Shown here: in pieces, positions 63,101-64,000 of the stretch
Numbering within the stretch: the first letter of the stretch is position 1
Layout of the letters: each line of letters begins with the position of its first letter
From: CAWINY01 sp963837635
GTDB taxonomy: Bacteria; Acidobacteriota; Terriglobia; Terriglobales; Acidobacteriaceae
Direction: 5' to 3'
Length of the DNA stretch: 64,000 bases
Assembly (NCBI GenBank): GCA_963837635.1
Contig: CAWINY010000006.1
Coordinates: 558,001 to 622,000 of the forward strand
Notes under the pieces: generated by a model
What the model was told of the DNA's origin: nothing
The model's database searches: none
What the model saw: only the letters and a program-made list of their open reading frames with translations
Translations under genes and position numbers: made by a program

Positions 63101-64000
63101 TGAACAGCCTTCTTGGATATCTTCAATCCGGGGTCAATGTGCCGCCGGGCGTGTACGGCAGCATGGTGTGGGCCACGATCTACATCCTGCTGATCGTGGC
63201 GGGCGTGGCCTTCGCGGTTCTGACCATGAACTGGGGCGAACGCAAAGCCCTGGCCCACATGCAGATCCGCCTGGGTCCGATGCGCGTGGGCCCACATGGC
63301 CTGCTGCAGCCCTTCGCCGATGCGCTCAAGCTGCTCATCAAGGAAGACATCGTGCCAGACCAAGCCGACAAGCTGTTGTTCTGGCTGGCCCCGGTGTGGG
63401 TGGTGGTCACCGCGTGGGTGGTGTTCATCGTGATGCCGTTCGGCCGGGCGCACGCCGTCACCGACATGAACATCGGCATCCTGTTCATTCTCGGTGTCAG
63501 CTCGCTGGGCGTGCTGGGCATCATCATGGCTGGATGGGCGTCGAACTCGCACTACCCGATGATGGGCGCGCTGCGTTCGAGCGCGCAGATGGTCAGCTAC
63601 GAGATCGCCATGGGACTGGCCGTGGTTTCGGTCATCCTGATGACGAGCATGAACGCGAGCGGCAAGGGCACGCTGAGCATGATCGGCATCGTGCAGCAGC
63701 AGTATGAACAGGGGAACTGGTTCGTCTTTAAGTTCTTCCCGCTGGGCCTGATCGCATTCGTTGTCTTTGCCATCGCCATGGCGGCGGAGACCAATCGCGC
63801 GCCCTTCGACCTGCCGGAAGCGGAGTCGGAACTGGTGGCCGGTTTCCACACCGAGTACAGCGGCTTCCGCTGGTCACTGTTCTTCCTGGCGGAATATTCG
63901 TCCATGGTCGCGGTGTCGGCGGTTGCGGTGACGCTGTGGCTCGGCGGATGGCTGCGCCCCTTCCCGCACTGGCTGGCAGGACCGGCGTGGAACGTGCTGT
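63100..64000 (+). CDS. nuoH: NADH-quinone oxidoreductase subunit H, N-terminal part (runs off right edge)
   Basis: About 300 residues are in the window. WGERKALAHMQIRLGPMRVG then PHGLLQPFADALKLLIKEDI is the family hallmark, which with NuoA, NuoB and NuoD forms the quinone chamber; AAETNRAPFDLPEAESELVA near 227 is the second conserved loop. The start overlaps the nuoD stop. The distal end and any downstream I-J-K-L-M-N genes are outside the window. Subunits E, F and G do not lie between D and H. Confidence 0.96.
   Translation, partial: MNSLLGYLQSGVNVPPGVYGSMVWATIYILLIVAGVAFAVLTMNWGERKALAHMQIRLGPMRVGPHGLLQPFADALKLLIKEDIVPDQADKLLFWLAPVWVVVTAWVVFIVMPFGRAHAVTDMNIGILFILGVSSLGVLGIIMAGWASNSHYPMMGALRSSAQMVSYEIAMGLAVVSVILMTSMNASGKGTLSMIGIVQQQYEQGNWFVFKFFPLGLIAFVVFAIAMAAETNRAPFDLPEAESELVAGFHTEYSGFRWSLFFLAEYSSMVAVSAVAVTLWLGGWLRPFPHWLAGPAWNVL

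Overview
The window is about 64 kb of GC-rich bacterial chromosome that most resembles an acidobacterium of the Terriglobia/Koribacter type. This rests on inference, not a database match: the overall gene content, an in-line nuoA-C-D-H arrangement, and dense families of short palindromic intergenic repeats. Genes are mostly single housekeeping genes or short operons on both strands. About 57 protein genes or gene fragments, one tRNA and two cobalamin riboswitches can be supported.

Layout. 0-5 kb: start of a response regulator, a PLP beta-synthase plus cystathionine gamma-lyase/synthase pair (transsulfuration), a Fis-type HTH protein, cvpA and purC. 5-16 kb: smc, a phosphate-selective-type porin, a tandem UspA protein, an M20 peptidase. 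16-25 kb: tRNA-Arg(CCG), a large ligase-ACP-acyltransferase fusion, an IS200-type element, engB, a 3-hydroxyisobutyrate-dehydrogenase-family gene, an MBL hydrolase, lipA and a lipoprotein cytochrome c. 25-37 kb: DUF488, DUF3891 and DUF971 genes, pcrA/uvrD helicase, a small very basic protein, an APC permease, an adenosine deaminase, a class III aminotransferase, a deiodinase-like protein and trmO. 37-48 kb: two efflux operons (TetR/permease/ATPase/HlyD on the minus strand; truncated TetR/HlyD/ATPase/ABC-2 permease on the plus strand) bracket divergent glycerate kinase and enolase genes. 48-57 kb: a HIT protein, then a vitamin B12 block on the minus strand (btuF, TonB receptor, btuC, btuD, PduO adenosyltransferase) with two cobalamin riboswitches. 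57-64 kb: a PLP decarboxylase, lysS and the start of a complex I operon running off the right edge.

The most unusual material is non-coding. (1) The riboswitch in front of the TonB receptor is interrupted by a 127-bp element with inverted ends, yet an 8-bp P1 helix still closes around the whole 336-nt structure. (2) Palindromic repeats that also occur between genes lie in frame inside smc (two) and pcrA/uvrD (two). (3) At least sixteen intergenic regions carry long inverted arms built from 7- to 10-base tandem units; one is an exact 32-copy heptamer array ending at the enolase -10 box, and five of the loops contain other dispersed repeats. (4) A TetR gene has lost its DNA-binding half next to one of these repeats.
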